Shown piece after piece: positions 1 through 8,154 of a stretch of 64,000 nucleotides of DNA; position 1 is the first letter of the stretch; the number at the start of each line of letters is the position of its first letter. The translations under genes were made by a program, and so were the position numbers. The notes under the pieces were generated by a model. It worked only from the letters and a program-made list of their open reading frames with translations, did not search any database and was not told the DNA's origin. The stretch spans positions 178,010-242,009 of the forward strand of contig JADLAX010000077.1 in the NCBI GenBank assembly GCA_020848035.1, in the 5' to 3' direction. The stretch is from Anaerolineae bacterium. Its GTDB lineage: Bacteria; Chloroflexota; Anaerolineae; Promineifilales; Promineifilaceae.

Positions 1-1
1 G

Positions 2-514
2 TACAGCCCCACCAACGAACACGCCGTCGAGTTTGCCCGCGAGATGCGCGGCCAGGGACCGATTCCGCAGCTGATTCGCATTATGAGTCATGTAGAAACG
101 GCCGTGCGCGGCGCGGACATCATTTGTGCGGCCACCACCAGCAGCAAGCCCGTCTTCAAAGGCAAAGACGTCTCGCCCGGAACGCACATCAACGGCGTGG
201 GCTCGTACACACCTGCCATGCAGGAGGTGGACGCCGAGACGGTGAAACGCGCCCTGGTGGTGGTGGATTCGCGTGCCGCCGCCTGGGAAGAAGCGGGCGA
301 TCTGATTGTGCCGCTGCAAGCGGGCCTGATCAACGAAGCGCACATTCATGCCGAAATCGGCGAAATTGCGGCTGGACTCAAACCCGGCCGCACCAGCCCG
401 GAACAGATCACCTTCTTCAAGTCGGTGGGTGTGGCGGTGCAGGATGCCATTTCCGGCCGGATTGCGCTGGAGAATGCGGTGGCGCATGGGTTGGGGACGG
501 AGGTTGGTTTGTGA
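2..514 (+). CDS. Ornithine cyclodeaminase/mu-crystallin family protein (5' end outside window)
   Basis: The frame is open from base 2, so this is the C-terminal ~170 residues of a longer gene. The visible part shows the NAD(P)-binding half of the OCD/mu-crystallin fold: ADIICAATTSSKPVF, then HINGVGSYTPAMQE, VVDSRAAAWEEAGD and a closing TFFKSVGVAVQD segment typical of the family. Members are NAD(P)-dependent cyclodeaminases, imine reductases or alanine dehydrogenases, and the substrate cannot be read from this fragment. The stop codon is followed by tandem GGGGTGA-like words. A second, degraded copy of the last 43 codons lies at 3352-3480. Confidence 0.85.
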   Translation, partial: YSPTNEHAVEFAREMRGQGPIPQLIRIMSHVETAVRGADIICAATTSSKPVFKGKDVSPGTHINGVGSYTPAMQEVDAETVKRALVVVDSRAAAWEEAGDLIVPLQAGLINEAHIHAEIGEIAAGLKPGRTSPEQITFFKSVGVAVQDAISGRIALENAVAHGLGTEVGL

Positions 515-628
515 GGGGGTGAGGGGGTGACGGGGTGAAAGGGTGACAAGGGGTGGAGGGACGGCCGTTGCTGCTCTGGCCGCCTATTGAATCATTGGAA
601 TTAAAGTCGCACACCAGAAGGGATTGCG

Positions 629-1585
629 GTGAGGGGGATCATCACGATGGACAACAGTTTGTTCGAAGAACGTTCTAATCAGGGATTTGAGTTTGAGGTG
701 GTGACTGTCGATGGCCTGGGGCAGATAACTGAACGCCAAAAGCACACGGCCACGCAGTTTATCGAGAACCTCGATGCTGGTATCTCTCTCGAAATGGTGG
801 TGATTCCTGGTGGAACGTTTATTATGGGATCCCAAGCTGGTCACGGTTATGAGGACGAACGTCCTCAACACAGTGTCAGAATCCCCTCCTTCCTTATGGG
901 CAAATATCCGGTGACCCAGGAACAGTGGGAAGCAGTGATGGAATGGACGCCGCCCTATCGCTGCCGCGGAGCCAGACGACCTGCGGATGGAGTTTCCTGG
1001 CACGATGCCACGGGATTTTGCGAGCGATTGTCGGCGATGACAGGACGTGACTATCATTTGCCGAGCGAGGCAGAGTGGGAATACGCCTGCCGCGCTCGAA
1101 CCATGACACCCTTCTATTTTGGGGAGACGATAACCACGGATTTGGCGAACTATGTGGGGGAATACATTTATCGTTCAGAACCCCAGGGCATCTATCGTCA
1201 TGGGACAACAGAGGTGGGGAGCTTCCCGCCCAATGCGTTTGGGCTTTACGATATGCACGGTAATGTTTGGGAGTGGTGTGCGGATACCTGGCGTGATAAT
1301 TATGTGGGGGCACCGGTTGACGGCCGTATTTGGGAGAGTAGGGCTGGCTCCGAGCGCGTTTTGCGCGGCGGCTGTTGGCACGATACGCCGGGCCTGTGCC
1401 GTAGTGCGGCGCGCCTCAAGCACATCCCAACCGAAGGCGAAGACTTCTTTGGCTTTCGTGTGGCGCTAACATCGCTTGAGCAGAATTCCGTCAGCGCCGT
1501 CTGGCACAATCGAGGGCAGGCGGACCAGCGCATGGACCCAACCAGGCGGGTGGCACGCCGCATTCGAACCTGGTTTCGCCGGTGA
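629..1585 (+). CDS. Formylglycine-generating-enzyme (SUMF1/FGE-sulfatase) family protein
   Basis: The 318-residue protein has the whole FGE-sulfatase (C-type-lectin-like) domain from about residue 55. It begins MVVIPGGTFIMGS, continues DERPQHSV..YPVTQEQW and LPSEAEWEYACRA, and ends FGLYDMHGNVWEWCAD, RVLRGGCW and FFGFRVA. Family members oxidise a Cys or Ser of sulfatases to formylglycine or hydroxylate other substrates; many bacterial ones have no known target. The N-terminal FEVVTVDGLG...IENLD leader is common in such stand-alone bacterial versions. The start is GTG 629; ATG 647, after a G-rich stretch, is an equally good start. No sulfatase gene is in the window, so the role is open. Confidence 0.85.
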   Translation: MRGIITMDNSLFEERSNQGFEFEVVTVDGLGQITERQKHTATQFIENLDAGISLEMVVIPGGTFIMGSQAGHGYEDERPQHSVRIPSFLMGKYPVTQEQWEAVMEWTPPYRCRGARRPADGVSWHDATGFCERLSAMTGRDYHLPSEAEWEYACRARTMTPFYFGETITTDLANYVGEYIYRSEPQGIYRHGTTEVGSFPPNAFGLYDMHGNVWEWCADTWRDNYVGAPVDGRIWESRAGSERVLRGGCWHDTPGLCRSAARLKHIPTEGEDFFGFRVALTSLEQNSVSAVWHNRGQADQRMDPTRRVARRIRTWFRR

Positions 1586-1949
1586 GGGGATGTGCGATGA
1601 GGACATCGCGGGGTGACGGCCGTTTCTCTTTTGCGTAATCAGCGTCAACAGTCGTGTTTATGAGTACCAGCGTCATGGCGAGGAAACGGCCGTTTTCTGC
1701 TAAACTGCTCCACAACACCCAGCGTCGTTTTTAGCGAAATTAGTTTGCTGCAGCGCATAGTGTTAACAATTTCTGCAAAAGGTGACTGGCAAAAATGTTA
1801 GAGAACCGGGCCAGCACACCTGAAGCAGGGGATAGGGCGAGCCATTCCCAAATCGTTGCCTTACGATTTGATTTTTGATTTCTATCCCCTTAATTTAGTA
1901 AGCCAGTGCCAGTGAATTCGCGTAAAAAGCAATCTCAAGTAGTTTAACC
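1586..1949. other. Intergenic region without recognised gene
   Basis: This 364-bp gap lies between the FGE-like gene and the LuxR-type gene. It holds two copies of the ACGGCCGT palindrome (1616, 1686) and AT-rich sequence that may carry the promoter of the small regulator. I see no open frame with codon use like the neighbours and no clear terminator. Confidence 0.5.
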
Positions 1950-2168
1950 ATGCATAGACAACTAACCAGACGGGAATCAGAAATCGTCATGCTGCTTGTG
2001 GGGGGGCAGCGTAATAAGGACATCGCGCGCGAGCTAGCCATCGCTGAACACACCGTAGAACAGCATCTTGTCCATATTTACCAAAAGCTCAACGTCCAAA
2101 GCCGCGCCGAACTTGTCTCTTATTACTACAAGTATTTAATTCCCAGCCAAACGAACGAAAGGCCCTAA
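1950..2168 (+). CDS. Stand-alone LuxR/GerE-type helix-turn-helix protein
   Basis: This 72-residue protein is almost only a LuxR_C_like DNA-binding domain: LTRRESEIVMLLVGGQRNKDIAREL, then the recognition part IAEHTVEQHLVHIYQKLNV and SRAELVSYY. There is no receiver, PAS or autoinducer-binding domain, so it probably acts as a constitutive or competitively acting regulator. It is transcribed towards the secreted protein at 2299, which may be its target, but nothing in the sequence proves that. No strong Shine-Dalgarno sequence precedes the ATG. Confidence 0.8.
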   Translation: MHRQLTRRESEIVMLLVGGQRNKDIARELAIAEHTVEQHLVHIYQKLNVQSRAELVSYYYKYLIPSQTNERP

Positions 2169-2298
2169 AAATAGCTCTTTGGGGCTAAAGGTTTTCCGTT
2201 ATATCTTTTTCTCCTTATATCTTGATAATTCTCATTATTCAAACAGGGTATGTTTAATGCCTTGTAATTGAGAACAGTCACGTTAAGGAGTCCACAAC

Positions 2299-3273
2299 AT
2301 GAAAAAATTCAGGCATCTTCGTTCGGTAATCGTTTTAGGTTTGTTGTTCTTTTTTGGGCTGGTAAGTGTACAGGCCAGTGTTCAGGCAAGTCCCACTGCT
2401 TTGGGGCAGGGAAGCTGTGCCAGAGTTATTAACTCGAAAAGTGCTGGCGGTCTTGCCGTTCGTGTTCACCCGGCAACCGGCTCTACTTTGATTCGGCGTA
2501 TGGCCGACGGGACCGTCGTCCGTATTACGGGAGCTTCGATTACCTTTGGTGGCTACACCTGGTGGCCTCATGATGGCGGTGGCGGCCGTAACAACTCTGG
2601 CTGGTCTGCTTCAAATTACCTGCAGGAGACCAACTGCACCGGTAAACCGGCCTACACAGCCACAAACCAGCTGAATCAGGAAGTTCAGCTTTACACAAAC
2701 ACGTGGGCGATCGCTTCTACTCTGAATGGAAGCAAATATGTTAAATGGACAAACAGCATTTATGGAAAACCAGGACAATTCCCTCTAGCCGCCCCCATTA
2801 CGAGCCGGGCGGGTATGCGCAGTGCTAACCTGTACAAAGCCATTATTCAACAGTTTGCCGTTGGCATAAACCCTCGTTATGCACGCGATAACTATACCTA
2901 CTGCAACACCTATGCGGGTGACGTTATGCGGGCCATGGGCGTACCCTTCCCCGTGAAGAGCGGCAGTGATCCTGCCACGTTGGCCGCAGCGCCCCTGTAC
3001 AAATGGCTCGTTGCGGGCAATGGCTGGACCCAGGTCAATCCGCGAACAGCTTCTGGTATGGCGACTTTAATCAACCATGTTAATGCGGGTAAGCCTGCCC
3101 TGGCTGCCACGTCGGGCCATGTCGCAGTCATCCGGCCGCAGTCAACGCCTTCTAGCTACACTTACCTTTATCTGGCACAGGCGGGGGCCACCAACAGCAA
3201 CAGTCTCCTGCTGCGCAACGCCTGGACTTCCAGCTCAAGCTGGCCAACGATAAAATTCTTTATCCGCAACTAA
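2299..3273 (+). CDS. Secreted SH3b protein with CHAP/NlpC-like cysteine-hydrolase domain
   Basis: The 324-residue product starts with a signal peptide (MKKF, then hydrophobic VIVLGLLFFFGLVSV, then QAS). An SH3b-like domain follows (about 40-105; AVRVHPATGSTLIRRM..GWSASNYLQ). The C-terminal half has the layout of a CHAP/NlpC amidase-type fold: YCNTYAGDVMRAMG carries a candidate nucleophile Cys near residue 201 and SGHVAVIRP a candidate His near 273. This fits a secreted peptidoglycan hydrolase or a bacteriocin-like enzyme. AAGGAG 8 nt before the ATG supports the start. A strong terminator follows the stop. Confidence 0.75.
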   Translation: MKKFRHLRSVIVLGLLFFFGLVSVQASVQASPTALGQGSCARVINSKSAGGLAVRVHPATGSTLIRRMADGTVVRITGASITFGGYTWWPHDGGGGRNNSGWSASNYLQETNCTGKPAYTATNQLNQEVQLYTNTWAIASTLNGSKYVKWTNSIYGKPGQFPLAAPITSRAGMRSANLYKAIIQQFAVGINPRYARDNYTYCNTYAGDVMRAMGVPFPVKSGSDPATLAAAPLYKWLVAGNGWTQVNPRTASGMATLINHVNAGKPALAATSGHVAVIRPQSTPSSYTYLYLAQAGATNSNSLLLRNAWTSSSSWPTIKFFIRN

Positions 3274-3306
3274 ACGCATCACAATCACACGTTCAGCTTA
3301 TCACAC

Positions 3307-3330
3307 AAAGGCCCTGGTTTCAGGGCCTTT
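3307..3330 (+). terminator. Rho-independent terminator of the SH3b/CHAP gene
   Basis: A perfect 10-bp stem (AAAGGCCCTG / CAGGGCCTTT) with a GTTT loop lies about 30 bp after the stop of the 2299 gene. The U-run is formed by the 3' stem arm and a following GTCGTT. Confidence 0.75.
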
Positions 3331-3351
3331 GTCGTTCAGCAGCCCACAATC

Positions 3352-3480
3352 GGCCGTACCAGCCCGAAGCAGATCACCTTTTTCAAGTCGGTGGGCGTGG
3401 CGGTGCAGGATGCCATTTCTGGCCGTATTGCGCTGAAGAATGCCGTGGCGCATGGGTGGGGAACGGAAGTTGGTTTGTGA
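3352..3480 (+). pseudogene. Duplicated 3' end of the ornithine-cyclodeaminase-like gene
   Basis: The last 43 codons of the gene at 2-514 occur here again with about 12 differences in 129 bp (about 91% identity), mostly third-position changes plus E to K and L to W. The frame is intact to its TGA, and the iterated GGGTGA words after the stop are also copied (to about 3520). There is no upstream part of the gene, so it is a remnant. Either a tandem paralogue was truncated, or the 515-3350 segment was inserted or duplicated between the copies. Confidence 0.8.
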
Positions 3481-3668
3481 CAGGGTGACAAGGTGACGGG
3501 GTGAAAGGGTGAAGGGGTGAATTTTTAGGAAGCCGGTTCATCGAGAGGGTTGCGCACGCCTCCTTCACCGCGGTTGACCTTTTGTGCCATTTTTACTTCC
3601 TGAATTGAAAAGCCATAAAAAAGGATTTATACTGGCACAAGTCAGCATTTTGCCGGGGAATTGGGGAC

Positions 3669-3827
3669 TTATACCGAATATCATTCTGCATAAACCCTGG
3701 ATTTGCATCTTGTGCTGACACGAGAGCAATAATTTACCCTATCTGGCGTCTTATGCCGAAAGAAAGCCAAAAAGATTCGGCATAACATGCAAAACAAAGT
3801 TCTTATGCCGACCAGTGTTCGGCATAA
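3669..3827. repeat. Three inverted repeats built on TTATGCCGAA
   Basis: Three inverted pairs of the same 10-mer stand in a row: 3669-3678/3684-3693 (imperfect, TTATACCGAA and TTCTGCATAA), 3751-3760/3776-3785, and 3803-3811/3818-3827 (both near perfect). The last lies 5 bp before the left junction of the gene cassette at 3834. They could be operators, protein-binding sites or folding sites used by the recombination that placed the cassette. The rest of the 3481-3837 gap shows no gene. Confidence 0.7.
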
Positions 3828-3833
3828 TATATG

Positions 3834-4581
3834 TTAGGTGGCAAAACGAAGCAAAACACAGGCCTCTATGACGACAACAAGGATTCCTCGTTTGACAGTT
3901 GGTTCGGCAATACTATGGGGTTTGCTCTGGGTAAACGGGCCAATATTTCCACTTTTATTTGGTGTGCCCATCCTAGCAGGCATTATTGTAGCATCTTGGC
4001 AACTATCCTCGGTCTTTATTTGGATTAGTATTCCTGTAGGATTCTTGACCGCTTGGTTTTGGTGGTCATGGACATTACCAAAGTGGCGATTGTGGGCAAT
4101 AACCCACGTTAATGATATTTCCCATCTTTACAGACGTGCTGTTGAAGTAGGATTGATGTGGCCCCGTGGACACTTTTTCGAGAAAACAGAGATTAAGTCA
4201 ACAAGCCATTCTATCCAAGAGCGGGAGATAGAATTAATCTATTTGCTTGATGCTACACAAGACGAGCTAAAGGTGATGTCAAAAGCAGTGAATACAACTT
4301 CGAAAGAATTGCGAGATTGTCTGGCAAGCCCAAGTGAATTTTTTCAAAGAACACAAGCAGCCATTAATCTGAGGGAAGCAATGATTTCGGCTCTGATTTT
4401 GCAAGATCATGTAGCTACATCTGCACATCAAGAAAATGGCTTCGTGAAGCTTTTGACAGATTACATAAGGCTGTTGAATAAAGTTGGCACCACCTAACAT
4501 TCCTTCCACTTGACGCTGGCGCGATGCCTCGGACGACCTGCGTTTTGGTGAATGGCAAAGCCAGCGCACCTGACGGTGGCG
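3834..4581 (+). mobile_element. Solitary integron gene cassette
   Basis: The cassette is bounded on the left by G|TTAGGT (3833-3839) and on the right by the attC site ending G|TTAGGC (4581-4587). The left TTAGGT is the exact complement of the attC R'' box ACCTAAC, as expected when both come from one circular cassette. One gene fills it: its GTG start overlaps the left junction and its TAA stop lies inside R''. No integrase gene and no second attC are in the window, so this is a lone cassette at a secondary site or the remnant of an array. Its composition is AT-richer than its neighbours and it has no ACGGCCGT motif. Confidence 0.75.
3838..4497 (+). CDS. Cassette-borne membrane protein of unknown function
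   Basis: I do not recognise this 219-residue protein. Residues about 20-75 hold two or three membrane segments (VGSAILWGLLWV, GVPILAGIIVASW, IWISIPVGFLTAWFWW). A cytoplasmic, mostly helical domain follows, with LYRRAVEVGLMWPRGHFFEK and a region resembling a signalling helix (residues 130-215). The GTG start at 3838 lies in the cassette junction; an internal ATG at 3868 is an alternative. It is the only gene in the cassette, and cassette genes are usually accessory functions under the host's local transcription. Confidence 0.7.
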   Translation: MAKRSKTQASMTTTRIPRLTVGSAILWGLLWVNGPIFPLLFGVPILAGIIVASWQLSSVFIWISIPVGFLTAWFWWSWTLPKWRLWAITHVNDISHLYRRAVEVGLMWPRGHFFEKTEIKSTSHSIQEREIELIYLLDATQDELKVMSKAVNTTSKELRDCLASPSEFFQRTQAAINLREAMISALILQDHVATSAHQENGFVKLLTDYIRLLNKVGTT

Positions 4582-4587
4582 TTAGGC
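4492..4587 (+). other. attC recombination site (59-base-element type)
   Basis: R'' ACCTAAC (4492-4498) matches RYYYAAC and R' GTTAGGC (4581-4587) matches GTTRRRY. Between them the arms pair: CGCTGGC (4514-4520) with GCCAGCG (4560-4566), and CACTTG with CACCTG when one extrahelical A is left out, as in known attC bottom-strand hairpins. The total length of 96 bp is normal. A structure search with an attC covariance model would settle it. Confidence 0.8.
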
Positions 4588-4687
4588 ATTTTTTATTCAC
4601 GCATCAAACTCTCCTGGGGGGCCTGGCCCATCACCTGATTCGCCATCCACAATTCGTTATTTACCATTCATATTTCTGCCTTGCCGC

Positions 4688-4715
4688 TTGTCAGGCACCC
4701 GCCAGTTGTTATACT
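4688..4715 (+). promoter_or_regulatory. Sigma-70-like promoter of the SBP fusion gene, leaderless
   Basis: TTGTCA (4688-4693), a 16-bp spacer and TATACT (4710-4715) form a good promoter. The ATG is at 4724, so transcription would start at or next to the start codon. No Shine-Dalgarno sequence is present, consistent with a leaderless mRNA. Confidence 0.6.
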
Positions 4716-4723
4716 CCCCCGTC

Positions 4724-7123
4724 ATGAAACGACTATTGGTTTTGCTTACAACTGTTTTGCTGCTGGTGGCCTGTGCCGGTGATGGGGAAGAAACGGCCGT
4801 TACCCCCCTGCCCCCCACACCCACCACCGCCGCTACCGAAGAAGCCAGCCTGCCACCCAGCCAGCAAGATTTCATCGTCATCGCTACCGACGCCCCGCTG
4901 CCCCCCTTCACCCGGTTTGATCAGTTTGGCGATCTCGACGGTTTTGTCAGCCGCCTGATGGAAAATATCGCCGTCGAAACCAACCTGGATTACGAATTTG
5001 TGGTCACCCCCGCCGAGGGCGTGCTGGAGAACCTGGCCAACACGCCCGGCCGCGACTTCGACGCAGCCATGTCGCGCCTGGTCATTCCCGAGGAACCGAT
5101 GCCGGGCATTGCCTACACCCAGCCCTACCTGGAAGTGGGCCAGGTGCTGGTGGTGCTGGCCGATGAGGATCGCCTGAACAGCTACCAGGATTTACAGCCC
5201 GGCATGGCCGTCGGCGTGGTGCAAAACAGCGAGGCCGAACAGGTGGCCCGCACCCTCGTCGGCGTGAACGAGGCCGATTTGCGCAATGGCTACAGCAACA
5301 GCGTGGAAGCCTTGCAGGCGCTGGTGGACGAGTCGTTAACGGCCGTTATCACCGACAGTTACGTGGCCGACTACTTCAGCCAAACCTACAGCGATCAGCT
5401 TAAGGTGGTGGGTGGCACCAGCCGTGATGCCTGGATCAGCCAGAAAGCGTATGGCATCGCCGTGTCGGCCAGCAACACCGACCTGCTAGAGAAGTTGAAT
5501 GAGGCGATTACGGCCGTAAAAACCGCCGGCAATATCGACCGCCTCACCGTCGCCTGGCTGCTGCCCTCAGACACGCTCACGCCGGGCGAACCCCGCGTGG
5601 TCGCCTCGCCCAACGAAATGGTCATTGGCGTGGTGGGTAATCCCAGCGACATGGACCCAGCGGCACGCTTCTCCAACCTCACCAGCTGGGAACTCAAAAT
5701 CAACACGATGAGCGGCCTCTACGGCTTCACCGCCGAAAATACCCTGGAACCGCTGCTGGCCAGCAGCCCGCCCCTCATCGCCGAAGACAAGCTGGAGTAC
5801 ACCATCAGCCTGCGCCGTGGCCTGAGCTTCCCCGACGGCAACGAGTTCACCGCCGATGACGTGAAGTGGTCCATCGACCGGGCGCGCAGCCTGGGCAACT
5901 TCTGGGTTAATGGCTACCTCAAAGACAGCAACGACGACGGTTTTGCTGACGAAGATGCCGTGCAAATTATCGACCAATTCACCGTGAAGTTTGTCTTGCA
6001 AGAGCCAGACGCCACCTTCTTCAGCCTGCTGGCCACGCCGCCCTACTTCCCCGTCAGCAACGAATGTTACAGCGAAGTGCAGGACGATTTGAGCAGCTGC
6101 GGCGGGCTTGGCCCCTACACCATCGTCAGCTGGACGCCGGGCGAGCAGATGCGCCTGCGCGCCAACCCGGAATGGCCCGGCCGCCCCACCCCGGCATTTG
6201 AGAACATTTTGATCCGTTTTCAGGATGATACGGCCGTTATGCGCCGCTCCCTCGAAGAGTTCCAGTCTATCGATATTGCCTGGACCGGCCTGCCCCACAG
6301 CGACTTCACCGCCCTGCAAACCACCGACAGCAACGGCGATGGCCTGCCTGACTACAAAGGATGGACCGGCCCGGCAGCATTCAAAAGCTACATCGTCTTC
6401 AACCAGGAGCAGGAACCGTGGGACAGCGCCAAAGTGCGCCAGGCGTTTGCCCTTTCGGTAGACCGCAACGCGCTGGCCAGCACCGTCTTCAACGGCAGCC
6501 GCCAGCCGCTCTACAGCCCCCTCCCGAACACAGTGCCGGGCCATTTGCCGGTGCTGCCCCAGCGCAACCTGCCGCTGGCGCGCTCCCTGCTGCTGGAAGA
6601 GGGGTACAGCCAGGCGGTGCCGCTGGCAATTGAATTGTGGTACGTGGCTGACGGCCGTTACAGTACCGTAGAAGCCGCTTATGCCGCCGCTCTGCAAAGC
6701 CAGCTCGAAGAAACCGGCGTCTTCCAGGTCACGCTGACGGGTGCGCCATTTGAGCAATTCATCGGCCAGGTGGGTGAATGTAACCTGCCCGTCTACCTGC
6801 TAGGCTGGCCCAGCCCCGGCCGTCCGGTGGACTACCCGGACCCCAGCGCCTGGACCGACATCTTCGTCACCAGCGCCACCTTCTGCCCCAACTATGAAAG
6901 CGCCGCCATGACCGCCTTCATCCAGGCCGCCGACGAGGAAACCGATCCCGCCGCCCGCCTGGCCATCTACGGCGACATTCAGCAGCTGTGGGCGCAAGAC
7001 TTCCCCACGCTGGATCTGCTGCAAGAGCCGCGCATCGCCATCTCGGTCAACAGCGTCAACAACGTGCAGATCGATGCGATGGGGTTAATGCACTATGAAG
7101 TTTTGACAAAAGGCGGGGGATAA
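4724..7123 (+). CDS. Lipoprotein with fused family-3 and family-5 solute-binding domains
   Basis: The 799-residue protein begins with a lipoprotein signal (MKRLLVLLTTVLLLVACAG, lipid Cys at about 18). After a Thr/Pro linker, residues about 50-290 form an SBP_bac_3 domain (FIVIATDAPLPPFTRFD...FDAAMSRLVI...GMAVGVVQNS), normally an amino-acid receptor. Residues about 300-795 form a complete SBP_bac_5 domain (LEYTISLRRGLSFPDG, FTADDVKWSIDRA, VRQAFALSVDR), normally a peptide or nickel receptor. A fusion of the two is unusual. No permease or ATPase gene is adjacent, so it may serve a distant ABC transporter or act as a sensor. ATG 4724 is chosen over an upstream GTG because it starts the signal peptide. 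Confidence 0.85.
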   Translation: MKRLLVLLTTVLLLVACAGDGEETAVTPLPPTPTTAATEEASLPPSQQDFIVIATDAPLPPFTRFDQFGDLDGFVSRLMENIAVETNLDYEFVVTPAEGVLENLANTPGRDFDAAMSRLVIPEEPMPGIAYTQPYLEVGQVLVVLADEDRLNSYQDLQPGMAVGVVQNSEAEQVARTLVGVNEADLRNGYSNSVEALQALVDESLTAVITDSYVADYFSQTYSDQLKVVGGTSRDAWISQKAYGIAVSASNTDLLEKLNEAITAVKTAGNIDRLTVAWLLPSDTLTPGEPRVVASPNEMVIGVVGNPSDMDPAARFSNLTSWELKINTMSGLYGFTAENTLEPLLASSPPLIAEDKLEYTISLRRGLSFPDGNEFTADDVKWSIDRARSLGNFWVNGYLKDSNDDGFADEDAVQIIDQFTVKFVLQEPDATFFSLLATPPYFPVSNECYSEVQDDLSSCGGLGPYTIVSWTPGEQMRLRANPEWPGRPTPAFENILIRFQDDTAVMRRSLEEFQSIDIAWTGLPHSDFTALQTTDSNGDGLPDYKGWTGPAAFKSYIVFNQEQEPWDSAKVRQAFALSVDRNALASTVFNGSRQPLYSPLPNTVPGHLPVLPQRNLPLARSLLLEEGYSQAVPLAIELWYVADGRYSTVEAAYAAALQSQLEETGVFQVTLTGAPFEQFIGQVGECNLPVYLLGWPSPGRPVDYPDPSAWTDIFVTSATFCPNYESAAMTAFIQAADEETDPAARLAIYGDIQQLWAQDFPTLDLLQEPRIAISVNSVNNVQIDAMGLMHYEVLTKGGG

Positions 7124-7130
7124 AAAGGAA

Positions 7131-7181
7131 GTAATTGGGTAATTGGGTAATTTCTGCAAAATTACCCAATTACCCAATTAC
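7131..7181. terminator. Bidirectional hairpin between convergent genes
   Basis: A 22-bp perfect inverted repeat (7131-7152 with 7160-7181, 7-nt loop) is built from the tandem word GTAATTGGGT. It lies between the stop of the SBP gene and the stop of plsY, where it can end transcription from both sides. It is one of several iterated-word hairpins in the window. Confidence 0.7.
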
Positions 7182-7865
7182 TCAATTACCATTCTTCGCT
7201 TCTTGCATGCGTTTGAGGCGGCGGGCGCGTGGCCCAACCACCCGCTCGGTGCCGTTGAGCAGCCGCTTGATGTTGGGCCGCAGCGCCCAGGCGACAATGG
7301 CAAATGCCACCAGCCCACCAACAATGTAGGCCAGCGTGCCGTCAAACGGGGGCACCCCGGCAATATACAAAATCAGAAAAACGACAGCGATGATGGCCCC
7401 CATCGTCAGCGAGGCCACCGAAGCCATACCGATGCCCAGCAGCATGCCCACCATCACCACGATGGCAATGGGCAGCATGGGCCACCACAGCGCGGTGCCC
7501 CAGCCCACGTTTGGCCCAGTGCCCGCGCCACCGCGCCAACCCATAAACACAGACCAGTTGTGCCCAATCACCGACATAACGCCAGCGGTAGCCAACGCCC
7601 AGGGCAGCAGCTCCGGGCTCATCTGGTTGGCCAGGAGCCAGCGGGACAAAATGATGCCTAAAGCTCCTTTACCCACGTCGCTGAAGGAGGTAGCCAGGCC
7701 CACCCCCAGGCCCGCCGCCCGCAGAGAGTTGGTCCCACCGGTACGGCCGCTGCCAATGGTGCGGATGTCTTCTCCCTTCACCAGGCGCACGTACAGGTAG
7801 CCAAACGGAATTGCCCCACACAGATAACCAATAACGGCCGCTACGAGAAAATAAAAAATAATCAT
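7182..7865 (-). CDS. plsY: Glycerol-3-phosphate acyltransferase PlsY
   Basis: PlsY is an integral membrane enzyme that transfers an acyl group from acyl phosphate to glycerol 3-phosphate, the first step of phospholipid synthesis. The 227-residue protein shows the family's three conserved loops: GSGRTGGTN after the first membrane segment, GHNWSVFMGWRGGAGTGPNVG around residue 105, and RPNIKRLLNGTE near the C-terminus. At least five hydrophobic segments are visible. The middle loop is normally GHxxPVFLGFKGGKGVAT, so GAGTG instead of GKGVA is a mild deviation. It stands alone, convergent with the SBP gene. Confidence 0.88.
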   Translation of the reverse strand: MIIFYFLVAAVIGYLCGAIPFGYLYVRLVKGEDIRTIGSGRTGGTNSLRAAGLGVGLATSFSDVGKGALGIILSRWLLANQMSPELLPWALATAGVMSVIGHNWSVFMGWRGGAGTGPNVGWGTALWWPMLPIAIVVMVGMLLGIGMASVASLTMGAIIAVVFLILYIAGVPPFDGTLAYIVGGLVAFAIVAWALRPNIKRLLNGTERVVGPRARRLKRMQEAKNGN

Positions 7866-8154
7866 CTGTTTTGTTCCTCTCCGTGTTTTCTATTTCGAGT
7901 TCGTATTGTGCAAAGGCCAAATGTTCGCTGCAATGAATCTTAAATTTAGCTTTTACAGACAGAGATTCGCAGAGATGAGGCTGTGCCAAAATGCATAGCT
8001 TTTGCTTCGGCTGAACGATTTCTGGATTTTACTCGTTTTGCGACACGCCAGAAACAGTCCATCAGTTTGAAATAAGTGGTTTTTTTCTTTGCCCCTCTGC
8101 TCGATTTGCCGCTCTTTGCGCAGAAAACCTGCTTTGCCTTGCTTCTCACCCGTA

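Noticed and set aside
629..1585. FGE-like gene as variable protein of a diversity-generating retroelement
   Set aside because: FGE folds are common DGR targets, but the C-terminal coding stretch is not adenine-substitution-rich, and no reverse transcriptase or template repeat is in the window.
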